Source: Candidatus Erginobacter occultus
GTDB lineage: Bacteria; Auribacterota; Erginobacteria; Erginobacterales; Erginobacteraceae
Direction of reading: 5' to 3'
Assembly (NCBI GenBank): GCA_030765265.1
Contig: JAVCCZ010000178.1
Location: forward strand, 1-43,680
Length of the DNA: 43,680 nt
Part shown: positions 6,272 to 13,794 of the stretch, one piece after another
How the letters are laid out: each line of letters opens with the position of its first letter
Position numbering within the stretch: position 1 is the first letter of the stretch
The notes under the pieces: generated by a model
What the model was told of the DNA's origin: nothing
Database searches by the model: none
What the model saw: the letters and a program-made list of their open reading frames with translations, nothing else
Position numbers and translations under genes: made by a program

Positions 6272-8278
6272 ATGAGAAAGCGGATCTGGATATATCTCGT
6301 CCCGGCCGTTTTCCTCGCCGCCGGGGCGGCCTGGCTGCTGCTGCAGGGAGGCAGGGTGGACCGGACCAACCTGCTTCTGATCACCCTCGATACCACCCGG
6401 GCCGACCATCTCGGCGTCTATGGTTACGGCCGGGCGCAAACCCCGGTCCTCGACTCGCTGGCCGGCCGGGGGACGGTCTTCACCCGCTTCTTCACCAACG
6501 TCCCCCTCACCCTCCCCGCCCACGCCACCATCCTGACCGGACGACTTCCGCCCGAACACGGTCTGCGGGTCAACGCGTCGGGACAGCTCCCCGGACAGAT
6601 CCCGACCCTGGCTGAATTCTTTTCCGGCGAGGACTACCGGACCGGAGCGTTCGTGGCCGCCTTCGTCCTCGACCGGAAGTTCGGCCTCAACCGCGGCTTC
6701 GAGGTTTACGACGACTACGGAGTTCCCGACAGTGACGAGATTTACGACGATTCGGCGATGTACCGCTACCGGCGGGGGAACGAAGTGGCCGACGCCGCCC
6801 TGGCCTGGCTGGAAGAGGACGACGGCCGGCCCTTCTTCTGCTGGGTCCACTTCTTCGACCCCCACCACCCCTACTACTTCCCTCCCCCGCCCGGGGAGGG
6901 GGTGGAGGGGGCCTATGACCGGGAGATCGCCTTTATGGACTCCCAGGTCGGAAGACTGCTCGACTTTCTCCGGCAGCGGGGACTGGAGGAGGAGACAGTC
7001 GTGATCGCTCTCGGCGACCACGGGGAGGGGTTGGGCGACCACGGGGAGGACGAACACGGGCTGCTCCTCTACAGCCCGGTGACGCGGGTGCCGTTGATTG
7101 CGGCCCTCCCCCGCCGGGAGAGCGGTCCCGAGAAGGTCGAAACCCTCCTCTCCACCGCCGACCTCTTCCCCACCGTCATCGAACTTTTCGGCAAAAAGCC
7201 CCCGGCCGGGATCTCCGGACGGTCCTTCGCTCCCGCCCTGGCCGGAAAGCCGATGGAAGACGGCGAAATCTACCTGGAGACCGAGTTCCCCTTCACCGAG
7301 TACGGCTGGAGTCCCCTGGCCGGATTGGTTTCCGGAGAGTGGAAATACATCCGGGGACCGAACAAGGAGCTCTACAACCTGGCCGACGATCCCGGCGAGA
7401 CCGTCAACCTGGCCGGCCGGGAACCCGGCCGGGTGGGGCGGATGGAGGCCGGGCTGGCCGCGGTCGAAACCTCGATGGATATCCGGGAAGCCGGGGAGGC
7501 CGAACTGGGGGAACGGGAACGGGCGCTTTTAGAGAGCCTCGGCTACCTGGGCACCGGCGGGACCGCGGTCCGCAAGGAGAACGGCCTCCGAAACCCGGCC
7601 GAGGCCATTGGACTGCGGACGGAGTTCATCGCCGCGATGGACCTCTTCCACCGGGGAAAGAGCGCGGAAGCTGAGCGTAGACTGAAACGGCTGATCGATC
7701 AGAGCCCGGAGAGCTACATCTTCCGCTTCCGCCTGGCCCGGCTCTACTATGATGAGGAACGGCTGGAAGAGGCGGCGGCCGCCTTCCGGGGACTCGCCGT
7801 AAGCTTCCCCGGGGAGTTTCGGACTCACTACAACCTGGGCAAGACCCTCAATCGCCTCGGCCGTTACCGGGAGGCGATCGCCGAACTGGAACTGTCCCTG
7901 GAGATCGACCCCGAAGAGACGGCGGGCTGGAACAACCTGGGGATCGCGTTTCTCAAAACAGGGAGGTTGGAGGAAGCGATCTCGACCTTCCAGCGGTCGA
8001 TCGGGATCGACGAGCGCCAGCTCGATCCTCATAACAACCTCGGCAACGCCCTGCTGGCCCTCGGCCGGGTCCGGCCGGCGGCAGCCTCCTTCGCCCGGGC
8101 GGTGGAGATCGATCCCGAATTCTTCGAGGGACGATTCAACCTCGGCCTGACCCTGGTCCGGCTGGGGCGAAACCGGGAAGCGGCGGCGCAGTTCGAGCAA
8201 GCGGTCAAACTCCGGCCGGACTTCCTCCCCGCCCGCCGGCAGCGCGACGAGGCCCTCCGCCGGGCCGGGGAAGGCTGA
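6272..8278 (+). CDS. membrane-anchored sulfatase-fold (alkaline phosphatase superfamily) protein with TPR tail
   Basis: A 668-residue protein. Residues 5-24 form an N-terminal signal anchor. Residues ~30-420 form a sulfatase/alkaline-phosphatase-superfamily domain: the metal-binding start LLLITLDTTRADHLG (Asp40), the nucleophile region PLTLPAHATILTG (80-90), and the late metal site ALGDHGEGLGDHG. At the position of the sulfatase formylglycine Cys/Ser there is Thr80, and the CxPSR motif reads TLPAH, so this is probably not a formylglycine sulfatase; a phosphatase or phosphotransferase using Thr is possible. Residues ~440-668 contain at least four TPR units (GEFRTHYNLGKTLNRLGRY, GWNNLGIAFLKTGRLEEA, PHNNLGNALLALGR). 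Relatives often sit in surface-glycan or sorting loci. The start has no good ribosome site. The substrate cannot be inferred. Confidence 0.88.
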   Translation: MRKRIWIYLVPAVFLAAGAAWLLLQGGRVDRTNLLLITLDTTRADHLGVYGYGRAQTPVLDSLAGRGTVFTRFFTNVPLTLPAHATILTGRLPPEHGLRVNASGQLPGQIPTLAEFFSGEDYRTGAFVAAFVLDRKFGLNRGFEVYDDYGVPDSDEIYDDSAMYRYRRGNEVADAALAWLEEDDGRPFFCWVHFFDPHHPYYFPPPPGEGVEGAYDREIAFMDSQVGRLLDFLRQRGLEEETVVIALGDHGEGLGDHGEDEHGLLLYSPVTRVPLIAALPRRESGPEKVETLLSTADLFPTVIELFGKKPPAGISGRSFAPALAGKPMEDGEIYLETEFPFTEYGWSPLAGLVSGEWKYIRGPNKELYNLADDPGETVNLAGREPGRVGRMEAGLAAVETSMDIREAGEAELGERERALLESLGYLGTGGTAVRKENGLRNPAEAIGLRTEFIAAMDLFHRGKSAEAERRLKRLIDQSPESYIFRFRLARLYYDEERLEEAAAAFRGLAVSFPGEFRTHYNLGKTLNRLGRYREAIAELELSLEIDPEETAGWNNLGIAFLKTGRLEEAISTFQRSIGIDERQLDPHNNLGNALLALGRVRPAAASFARAVEIDPEFFEGRFNLGLTLVRLGRNREAAAQFEQAVKLRPDFLPARRQRDEALRRAGEG

Positions 8279-8294
8279 CGGCGCGGAACGGGGC

Positions 8295-9566
8295 TTAACC
8301 GGCCAGGCGGATGAAGAGGAGATAGTATAACCCGGTCAGCAGGAGGGTGAGCCCAACCAGCGGAAGGAGAAGCCGGTAACAAGGGGAGAGACCGGCCTCG
8401 AAGTAATCCCGGGAGAAGAGGAGGCAGAGGTGGACCGGGGAGAGCATCATCCCCATATAGCCGCAACCGAAGGCCAGGACCCCGTGAGCGAGGAAGAGAG
8501 CCGGGGAAAGGCCGGCCAGGAGGGGCAGGATGACCGGGAATGACGCCCCGACAAAACCAATCGCGATCCCGGAAACCAGCCCGGAGATGAAGGGGAGAAA
8601 GACGACCACCAGCAGAACCGGGATCCGGTAATCCAGCATCTCCTCCTTGACCCGGTTAACGATCCCGCTCTCGGCCAGGACCCCCCGGAAGACCATTATC
8701 GCCGCCACCAGAAGCACGTAGTTCAGGTACTTCCCGCCTTTCAGCGCCCCGAGCCAGTCTTCCCGCCCCAACCGGTCGCGGAGACTGACCAGGACAACCC
8801 CGAAAGCCACCCCGGCCAAAATCCCAAGCTCCGGAGGAACCGTCCCGGCCGCGGACCGTCGGAAGAATAGATTGAAGAAAAAGATAACGGCCAGGACGCC
8901 GAAAACCGGAGAGGCTTCCCGGAAGAGAATCTTCAGGGAAGCCTTCCGATCCGTCGGGGTGGCGGCGGGAGAGGGCTCCTTCAGGGGCCGCAGGAGGAGA
9001 AGCCAGCCGGCGAGGGCGGCGAAGGCCGCCAGCGGAAACTGGAAGAGCATCAGCCGGACGGCGGAGACCCCGAGAAGACCGGCGGCGAGAATAAAACCGG
9101 GATAGAGCGGCCACCAGTACTCCCAGACGTGGCGGAACCAGTAATTGATCACCGTCTTGCGGTCGGGGGAGATACCCGACTCCTTGACCGTTGTCCCGAC
9201 CAGGGGGGCGGAGAAGAGCGCCCCGCCGGGAAGGGGAAAGATCCCGACCAGCGCCGGAATCAGGGCGGAGAGGGCCCGACGCCCCCGGACCACCCGGGAG
9301 AAAGCCTCGACGATCCGGTTGAGATTTCCCGACCGCTCCATCAATCGGCTGAGAAAGAGGATCAGGACCAGGATCGCCGCCAGCAGGAGGGTGGAGCGAT
9401 CGAGAAGACTTCGGGCGACGATCCCGGACAGCGAGGCGAATGACTGGCCGGACCAGAAACCGAGGGTCAGGGACCCGAGCAGGAGCGAAAACCCGAGGTG
9501 AAGACGACTCCGGCTGAGGAGAAGGATCAGGCCGAAGACGGCGATAATTTTTACCAGGGCCGGCAA
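8295..9566 (-). CDS. DUF401 family integral membrane protein
   Basis: A 423-residue polytopic membrane protein with about ten or more hydrophobic helices. It matches the DUF401 (TIGR00529-type) family by segments such as ALIPALVGIFPLPGGALFSA, SRLMERSGNL, and the C-terminal GLVSGIAIGFVGASFPVI followed by FGCGYMGMMLSPVHLCLL. Proteins of this family resemble ion-transporter-superfamily carriers and gluconate/citrate-type permeases, but the substrate is unknown. The start codon is TTG (9564-9566), supported by AGAGGT five bases upstream. The gene converges with the phosphatase/TPR gene (16-base gap) and is divergent from the primase-like pair. Confidence 0.85.
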   Translation of the reverse strand: MPALVKIIAVFGLILLLSRSRLHLGFSLLLGSLTLGFWSGQSFASLSGIVARSLLDRSTLLLAAILVLILFLSRLMERSGNLNRIVEAFSRVVRGRRALSALIPALVGIFPLPGGALFSAPLVGTTVKESGISPDRKTVINYWFRHVWEYWWPLYPGFILAAGLLGVSAVRLMLFQFPLAAFAALAGWLLLLRPLKEPSPAATPTDRKASLKILFREASPVFGVLAVIFFFNLFFRRSAAGTVPPELGILAGVAFGVVLVSLRDRLGREDWLGALKGGKYLNYVLLVAAIMVFRGVLAESGIVNRVKEEMLDYRIPVLLVVVFLPFISGLVSGIAIGFVGASFPVILPLLAGLSPALFLAHGVLAFGCGYMGMMLSPVHLCLLFSRDYFEAGLSPCYRLLLPLVGLTLLLTGLYYLLFIRLAG

Positions 9567-9689
9567 TTGATACCTCTTTACTTTTAATCCTGAATCGGCA
9601 TACTACTGCCTTCGCGGAATAATTAAAGGGAAAATCCGCGCCGCCGGAACGGCTTCCTTCCCGGCTCAAGCTTTAAAGAGGATAACCGT

Positions 9690-11105
9690 ATGCTCACCGC
9701 CGCCCAATTTTATCAAGACCCGGAGGTCCAGGAAAGAATCGCCGAGTACTGCGGAGGGACCGCCCGGGAACCCGAACTCTGTACCGCCGAGTACATCGTC
9801 GGTTACGGGGAGTCCCTCCTGGGGATCCCGGCCCCCGAACCCTACGTCTCCACCCCGCCGGAAGGCTTTAACTCCATCCTGGAAAGAGGGCTCGACATCT
9901 TCCGGTCGCTCTGGGATAAATCCCACGTCCTCGGGGTGCTCGACATCGAATACTTCAACCTCGACTACCCGGGCGAGGTTTACTACGACCAGGTCAAGAC
10001 TTTCGAAAAGCTGGAACCAATTTACGGTTCGATTATGGAGATCTTCCGCGGTTACGGGATCGTGCCGCTGACCATTATGACCGGACAGGGGTACCACTTT
10101 TCCTTCCAGGTCCAGTCCGGAACCCGGGCGTCCCTGATGCTGGAAGATGTCGGCTGCCTTAACGGCTCGCTGGAGGAAAAGTACCGGGGAAAAATAAGCA
10201 AGCGGCACCGCCCGGTCTCGCCCCGTTACGGGCGTGCCTTCGACGGGATGGGCCGGGTGATGGAGCACCTGGTCCACCGGATTATCCGGGAGACCTCCGA
10301 CCGGACCGATCTCCCCCTGGTGATCACCGACGTGGCGATCGGCTCCCGGAAACACGGGCGGGAAGGCGTCTCCCTCGACCTCTCCTGCTTTGGCGACCCG
10401 GTCTATATGCGCGACTGCCGCTGCGCTTTTTCCACCCATCAGAAACACAAGGTCCAGCGCTGGAAGGTCGGCGACGCCATCGCCGACGGGACCCCGGTCC
10501 AGATCGCCGTCCCCCGGAAGAACCTCTCCCTGGCTGAGACCATCTCGCTGCGCCGCCACTTCCGCCGCGCCGCCGAGTACGCCCGGACCGTCCACTGCCT
10601 GATCCCCGACTTTTCCGTGAATTTCAAGAAAGTGATCAATGACTACCTCGGCTCCGATCTTTACCGCTTTCACCGGTGGTTCGACGGCGAAAAACCCCAC
10701 CCCCGGGGCGAATGGGAGGAGACTTACGACCGGATGAACTACCGCGACGTGCCCCCCTGCGTCCGGCGGCCGCTGGAGACCCCCAACGACCTGCTGCTGA
10801 AACCGACCAATCTCCAGACCCTGACCCGCTGTCTGCTGGCCCTCGGCTGGCACCCCAAGCATATCGCCGGCCTGGTCACCTCCCGCTGGATCGAAGGCCC
10901 GAACTGGCCGCCGGACCAGTGGAAGCATTTCGACGCCGAGTCACGGGCGACATTTTACGTCCGGACCTTCGCCGGGCTCCTGGCGGACGGGCTCGACGAC
11001 CTGCGTGATCACAACTGCGTCTCCCACCAGGAGAAGGGCTACTGTGTCGAACCCTTCTGCGGCTACAACCTGGCCGACTACCGGTGGGAGGGAGGAATGA
11101 GTTAA
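9690..11105 (+). CDS. archaeo-eukaryotic-type primase with PriL-like Fe-S domain, copy 1
   Basis: A 471-residue protein, start supported by AGAGG ten bases upstream. I read it as an archaeo-eukaryotic primase (AEP) core joined to a PriL C-terminal-like domain. Motif I: VLDIEYFN (Asp85, Glu87). Motif II: MTGQGYHFSF (Gly132-His136), matching the SGxGxH consensus. Motif III: SLDLSCFGDP (Asp230), followed by RDCRCAFSTHQKHKV, which fits the (R)..(P).SxHxKT segment of PriS. The C-terminal part has PPC (Cys357), a helical block with LLALGWHPKHIAGL, then Cys443, Cys452 and Cys457 (HNCVSHQEKGYC...C). This order, C-85-C-8-C-4-C, resembles the iron-sulfur ligands of PriL. The expected role is RNA or DNA primer synthesis or polymerase activity. 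It is followed at once by a paralog with identical architecture. Motif assignment is by eye, without a profile search. Confidence 0.7.
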   Translation: MLTAAQFYQDPEVQERIAEYCGGTAREPELCTAEYIVGYGESLLGIPAPEPYVSTPPEGFNSILERGLDIFRSLWDKSHVLGVLDIEYFNLDYPGEVYYDQVKTFEKLEPIYGSIMEIFRGYGIVPLTIMTGQGYHFSFQVQSGTRASLMLEDVGCLNGSLEEKYRGKISKRHRPVSPRYGRAFDGMGRVMEHLVHRIIRETSDRTDLPLVITDVAIGSRKHGREGVSLDLSCFGDPVYMRDCRCAFSTHQKHKVQRWKVGDAIADGTPVQIAVPRKNLSLAETISLRRHFRRAAEYARTVHCLIPDFSVNFKKVINDYLGSDLYRFHRWFDGEKPHPRGEWEETYDRMNYRDVPPCVRRPLETPNDLLLKPTNLQTLTRCLLALGWHPKHIAGLVTSRWIEGPNWPPDQWKHFDAESRATFYVRTFAGLLADGLDDLRDHNCVSHQEKGYCVEPFCGYNLADYRWEGGMS

Positions 11106-11131
11106 AAGTTAAAAGTTCAAAGTTCGAAGTG
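11101..11131 (+). repeat. phrase repeat GTTAAAAGTTAAAAGTTCAAAGTT
   Basis: Degenerate tandem copies of AAAAGTT/CAAAGTT begin in the stop codon of the first primase-like gene. If translated in frame they would give an artificial N-terminus (NELKVKSSKFEV) to the second. A similar array lies at 30812-30850. Confidence 0.6.
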
Positions 11132-11188
11132 ACCAAGACAGCTAAGATAATCAAAGCAAAGCCCGAGTGGCCGGCGTCTTCCCCGGTG

Positions 11189-12616
11189 ATGTCGAGGGAA
11201 CAGTTTGAGGCAATCCGGGAATTTTACCGGACTAAGGCGGTCCGGAAGCGGATCGCCGAGTTCTGCGGGGGAGAGACTTTCACCTGCGAGTACCTGGTCG
11301 GCTTCGGCGAGTACCTGGCCCGCAACGGCTATCACCGGCCCCTGAGGCTGACCAACCGGCCGGAGGAACTGGGCGGTCTGATGGAGGACGGACTCGACCT
11401 TTTCCGCGCGGTCTGGGACCGGAAATCGACCCTGGCGGTCTGGGACATCGAGTACTTCAACCTCGATACCTGGCAGGGTCTCTATTCCAACCAGCTGACT
11501 TACTTCGAGCTGATGGAGCCGGTCCACCGGGCGATCGACTCCCTGCTGAAGGGTTACGGGATCCCCCACCTCAACGACTGCACCTCTTCGGGGTACCATT
11601 ACATATCCCGGATCCCCTTCGCTTCTCCCGTCCACCGGAAGCTGGAACGGATCGGGACCCTGGAAGAGACCCTGAAGACTAAATACGCCCTGGTCCCGGG
11701 GGGCGACCAGAAGCGGACCCGCCCCCTCCCCCTGCGGGCGGGCCGGGGTTATAGCGGGATCGGGCGGCTCCACGAATTCTTATCCCACCTGGTCATCGAG
11801 AAAACCCGGAACAATTCCCCCCTCCCGGTCACCATCTCCGACACCGCGGTCTTGAGAAACGGGCGCGGCCGGGAAGGATTGAGCCTGGATATCACCCAGT
11901 ACGCCGACCCCCTTTATATGCGGGACATCCGGACCACCTTCTCCACCCACCAAAAACACAAGGTCTACATCGGCCAGGTCGGGGAAGAACTGGCCCGGAG
12001 GCTGCCGGTTTTCGCCACCGTCCCCCGAAACGACCTCTCCTACCGGGAACTCTTCCGGATCCGGAAAGACCTGAAACGGGCCGCCGGCTACGCCGCCGAA
12101 TGTTCGGGGGTCATCCCCGACGCCGCCGCCGGCTGGGAGAAAGTGATCGCCGACTACCGCCGTTCGAAACTCTTCGCCTTCCACCGGGAATTCGACCGGG
12201 TCTCCCCAGAACCGCCGGAGACCTGGCCCAAAACCTACTGGCAACTGGACCTCGACTCCCTCCCCCCCTGCGCCGCCCACTCGATCCGGAATTTCTCCTG
12301 GGGTATGCTCAACCCGACCAGTATCCGCAACCTCTGCCGGGTCCTCTTCGCCCTCGGCTGGAACCCCAAGCACATCGCCGGACTGATCTCTTCCTACTAC
12401 CAGTCCCGGCCGGGGTGGAATACCGACTGGATGAAGTACCATAGCGAGACCCGGGCCAACTTCTGGTGCCGGGTTTACTGCGGCCTGATCGTGACCGGCA
12501 ACGACGATCTCTCCGACTTCAACTGCCGCTCCCACCAGGAAAAGGGATACTGCCCCGCCCACTGGTGCGGGTGCCGGCTGGAAAAACTCCGGGAAAAGAT
12601 TCTCGAGCGGATATGA
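11189..12616 (+). CDS. archaeo-eukaryotic-type primase with PriL-like Fe-S domain, copy 2
   Basis: A 475-residue paralog of the preceding gene. I chose ATG 11189 (MSREQFEAIREFYR) because alignment with copy 1 begins there (FYxx...RIAEFCGG against FYxx...RIAEYCGG); an in-frame GTG at 11084 would translate the repeat and overlap copy 1. Catalytic motifs are intact: VWDIEYFN (motif I), CTSSGYHYI (motif II), SLDITQYADP (motif III) and DIRTTFSTHQKHKV. The PriL-like block has PPC, LFALGWNPKHIAGL and FNC...GYC....C with spacing C-84-C-8-C-4-C, plus one extra Cys (WCGC). Motif II has SSG where copy 1 has GQG. Because both copies keep all catalytic residues, both are probably active. The gap from copy 1 is only 83 bases, so they are probably co-transcribed. 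No helicase, integrase or other replication gene flanks them. Confidence 0.68.
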   Translation: MSREQFEAIREFYRTKAVRKRIAEFCGGETFTCEYLVGFGEYLARNGYHRPLRLTNRPEELGGLMEDGLDLFRAVWDRKSTLAVWDIEYFNLDTWQGLYSNQLTYFELMEPVHRAIDSLLKGYGIPHLNDCTSSGYHYISRIPFASPVHRKLERIGTLEETLKTKYALVPGGDQKRTRPLPLRAGRGYSGIGRLHEFLSHLVIEKTRNNSPLPVTISDTAVLRNGRGREGLSLDITQYADPLYMRDIRTTFSTHQKHKVYIGQVGEELARRLPVFATVPRNDLSYRELFRIRKDLKRAAGYAAECSGVIPDAAAGWEKVIADYRRSKLFAFHREFDRVSPEPPETWPKTYWQLDLDSLPPCAAHSIRNFSWGMLNPTSIRNLCRVLFALGWNPKHIAGLISSYYQSRPGWNTDWMKYHSETRANFWCRVYCGLIVTGNDDLSDFNCRSHQEKGYCPAHWCGCRLEKLREKILERI

Positions 12617-12653
12617 CCACTCCGGCCGAAACACGGGGAATCCCTGATCCCCG

Positions 12654-13166
12654 ATGAAAAGTTGGAGAGAAATCATCCTGGTCGCCCTGCTGATCCTCCT
12701 TGCATCGGCCAGGCCGGCGGCGGGCAGGCTACTCGAGGTGGAAGATTTTACCTGGGGCTTACCCCTGCTCGAGGTCGAGCGACGGGCGGAGGAACGCGGC
12801 TGGCGGTTGCGGGCGAAGGATATTTCCCTCCCCGAACCTCGGCTCGAGTACCGGGCGTTTTTCCAGGGAGGAGAATGCCTTATGCATTTTTCCTTCACCC
12901 CACTGTCCGGTAAGCTGTATTCCGTCACCGCCACCTGGAAATTCGCCGGATGGGGGAATCAACTTCGGCAGAGACTGATAAAGGATTTCGGCGAGCCCCG
13001 GGAGGAGATCCCCGGGGCGGGAATTTCGATCTGGACCCGGAGAAACACGGAACTGACCCTCCGGGTCGGCCGCCGGGAGTCCCGGCTGACCTACATCCAC
13101 CTCCTCCTCGGCCAGGAGGCCCGGGACGAAAAGAAACTTCTCCGGAAGAAGGAGAATGGGGGATGA
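12654..13166 (+). CDS. small secreted protein, function unknown
   Basis: A 170-residue protein with a Sec signal (MKSWREIILVALLILLASARPA, cleaved near Ala-Ala-Gly). The mature part starts FTWGLPLLEVERRAEERGW, a motif seen in many small periplasmic proteins ('FxWG...evk..') that carry a stress- or regulator-like fold. It is mostly beta-strand, with FRLRA/TLRVGRRES-like strands and a Lys-rich tail (EKKLLRKKENGG). I do not recognise a named family. It starts 37 bases after the primase pair on the same strand and ends before a strong terminator at 13253, so it may be the last gene of that transcript. Confidence 0.65.
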   Translation: MKSWREIILVALLILLASARPAAGRLLEVEDFTWGLPLLEVERRAEERGWRLRAKDISLPEPRLEYRAFFQGGECLMHFSFTPLSGKLYSVTATWKFAGWGNQLRQRLIKDFGEPREEIPGAGISIWTRRNTELTLRVGRRESRLTYIHLLLGQEARDEKKLLRKKENGG

Positions 13167-13252
13167 CCGGGATATTCCGGGAGGTATACTATTCAACCCC
13201 GGTTAAACCCGGTACCGTGGATTAGACCTTCGGGTGGGCTGAAAATTATTCC

Positions 13253-13298
13253 AAAAAAAATCCCCCCCTTCTCCGGAGAGAAGGGGGGGATTTTTTTT
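13253..13298. terminator. bidirectional rho-independent terminator
   Basis: A perfect 21-bp stem, A8-TCCCCCCCTTCTC pairing with GAGAAGGGGGGGA-T8, with a 4-base loop CGGA. It has a U-tract in both directions, so it serves the rightward secreted-protein transcript and the leftward TRL gene. Confidence 0.93.
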
Positions 13299-13300
13299 GC

Positions 13301-13621
13301 TTACTGCCCGTAAACCGTGGTGGTCACCTCGCCGTAGACGCCGAGGATGCTCATATACTCGACATCAACGTGATGGATCTTGGTGATCCCTACCGACTTG
13401 GCGGCGGTATTGATGCTGGCATCACCGGTGGCGACAAAGATAATCCCGGTGGCTTTCGCCTGGCCGACCTTGGAGAAACCGGCCGTCAGGTCGTTAACAG
13501 CACCAGGGCCCATCACATCGGTGTAGATGGCGCCCATAATCGGGGCGCCGACCGGGGAGACACAACCGGTCAGCGCGACCAGCAGCACCGCCAGCGTTCC
13601 AACAACAACTAATCCTTTCAT
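13301..13621 (-). CDS. TRL-like family lipoprotein
   Basis: A 106-residue protein starting at MKGLVVVGTLAVLLVAL with a lipobox LTGC, so it is exported and lipidated. The start has GGAGGT upstream of ATG 13619-13621. The mature protein has the TRL-like family pattern: a short linker PVGAPIMGAIYTDVM, then GKAKATGI-like strand, GDASINTAAK, and the closing GITKIHHVDVEYMSILGVYGE. Function is not established; relatives were noted beside tRNA genes in other bacteria, which is not the case here. The gene has its own promoter and terminator, so it is probably monocistronic and well expressed. Confidence 0.88.
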   Translation of the reverse strand: MKGLVVVGTLAVLLVALTGCVSPVGAPIMGAIYTDVMGPGAVNDLTAGFSKVGQAKATGIIFVATGDASINTAAKSVGITKIHHVDVEYMSILGVYGEVTTTVYGQ

Positions 13622-13635
13622 TCCAACCTCCGTGG

Positions 13636-13661
13636 TAAAATTTTCCTGACGGAAAATTTTA
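13636..13661 (-). promoter_or_regulatory. perfect AT-rich hairpin in the TRL leader
   Basis: TAAAATTTTCC and GGAAAATTTTA form a perfect 11-bp stem with a 4-base loop (TGAC), ending 14 bases before the TRL start codon and just upstream of its ribosome site. It could control translation or be an operator. Confidence 0.5.
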
Positions 13662-13704
13662 GTTGAGAAGCGGACCGTCCGCTCCAGTTGATGATCGGAT
13701 ACCA

Positions 13705-13732
13705 ATACTACTCCTTCCGGCGACTTTGTCAA
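13705..13732 (-). promoter_or_regulatory. sigma70-like promoter for the TRL gene
   Basis: On the minus strand, a consensus TTGACA (13727-13732), a 16-base spacer and TAGTAT (13705-13710), giving a leader of about 75 nt that contains the hairpin at 13636-13661. Confidence 0.6.
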
Positions 13733-13794
13733 AAATAATTTTCCTAAAACCGGAACCTCGGTTCAGCTTATCCTCCCATCCGGCGAGGACGAAA

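Noticed and set aside
6272-8278. A classical formylglycine sulfatase
   Set aside because: The Cys/Ser-x-Pro-x-Arg core is absent; Thr80 with LPAH occupies the site.
11084-11188. GTG at 11084 as the start of primase copy 2
   Set aside because: It would overlap copy 1 and translate an AAAGTT phrase repeat. Alignment with copy 1 begins at MSREQ (11189).
9690-12616. A recently acquired mobile island around the primase pair
   Set aside because: Base composition and codon style look like the neighbours', and no integrase, transposase, att-like repeat or phage gene flanks the pair.
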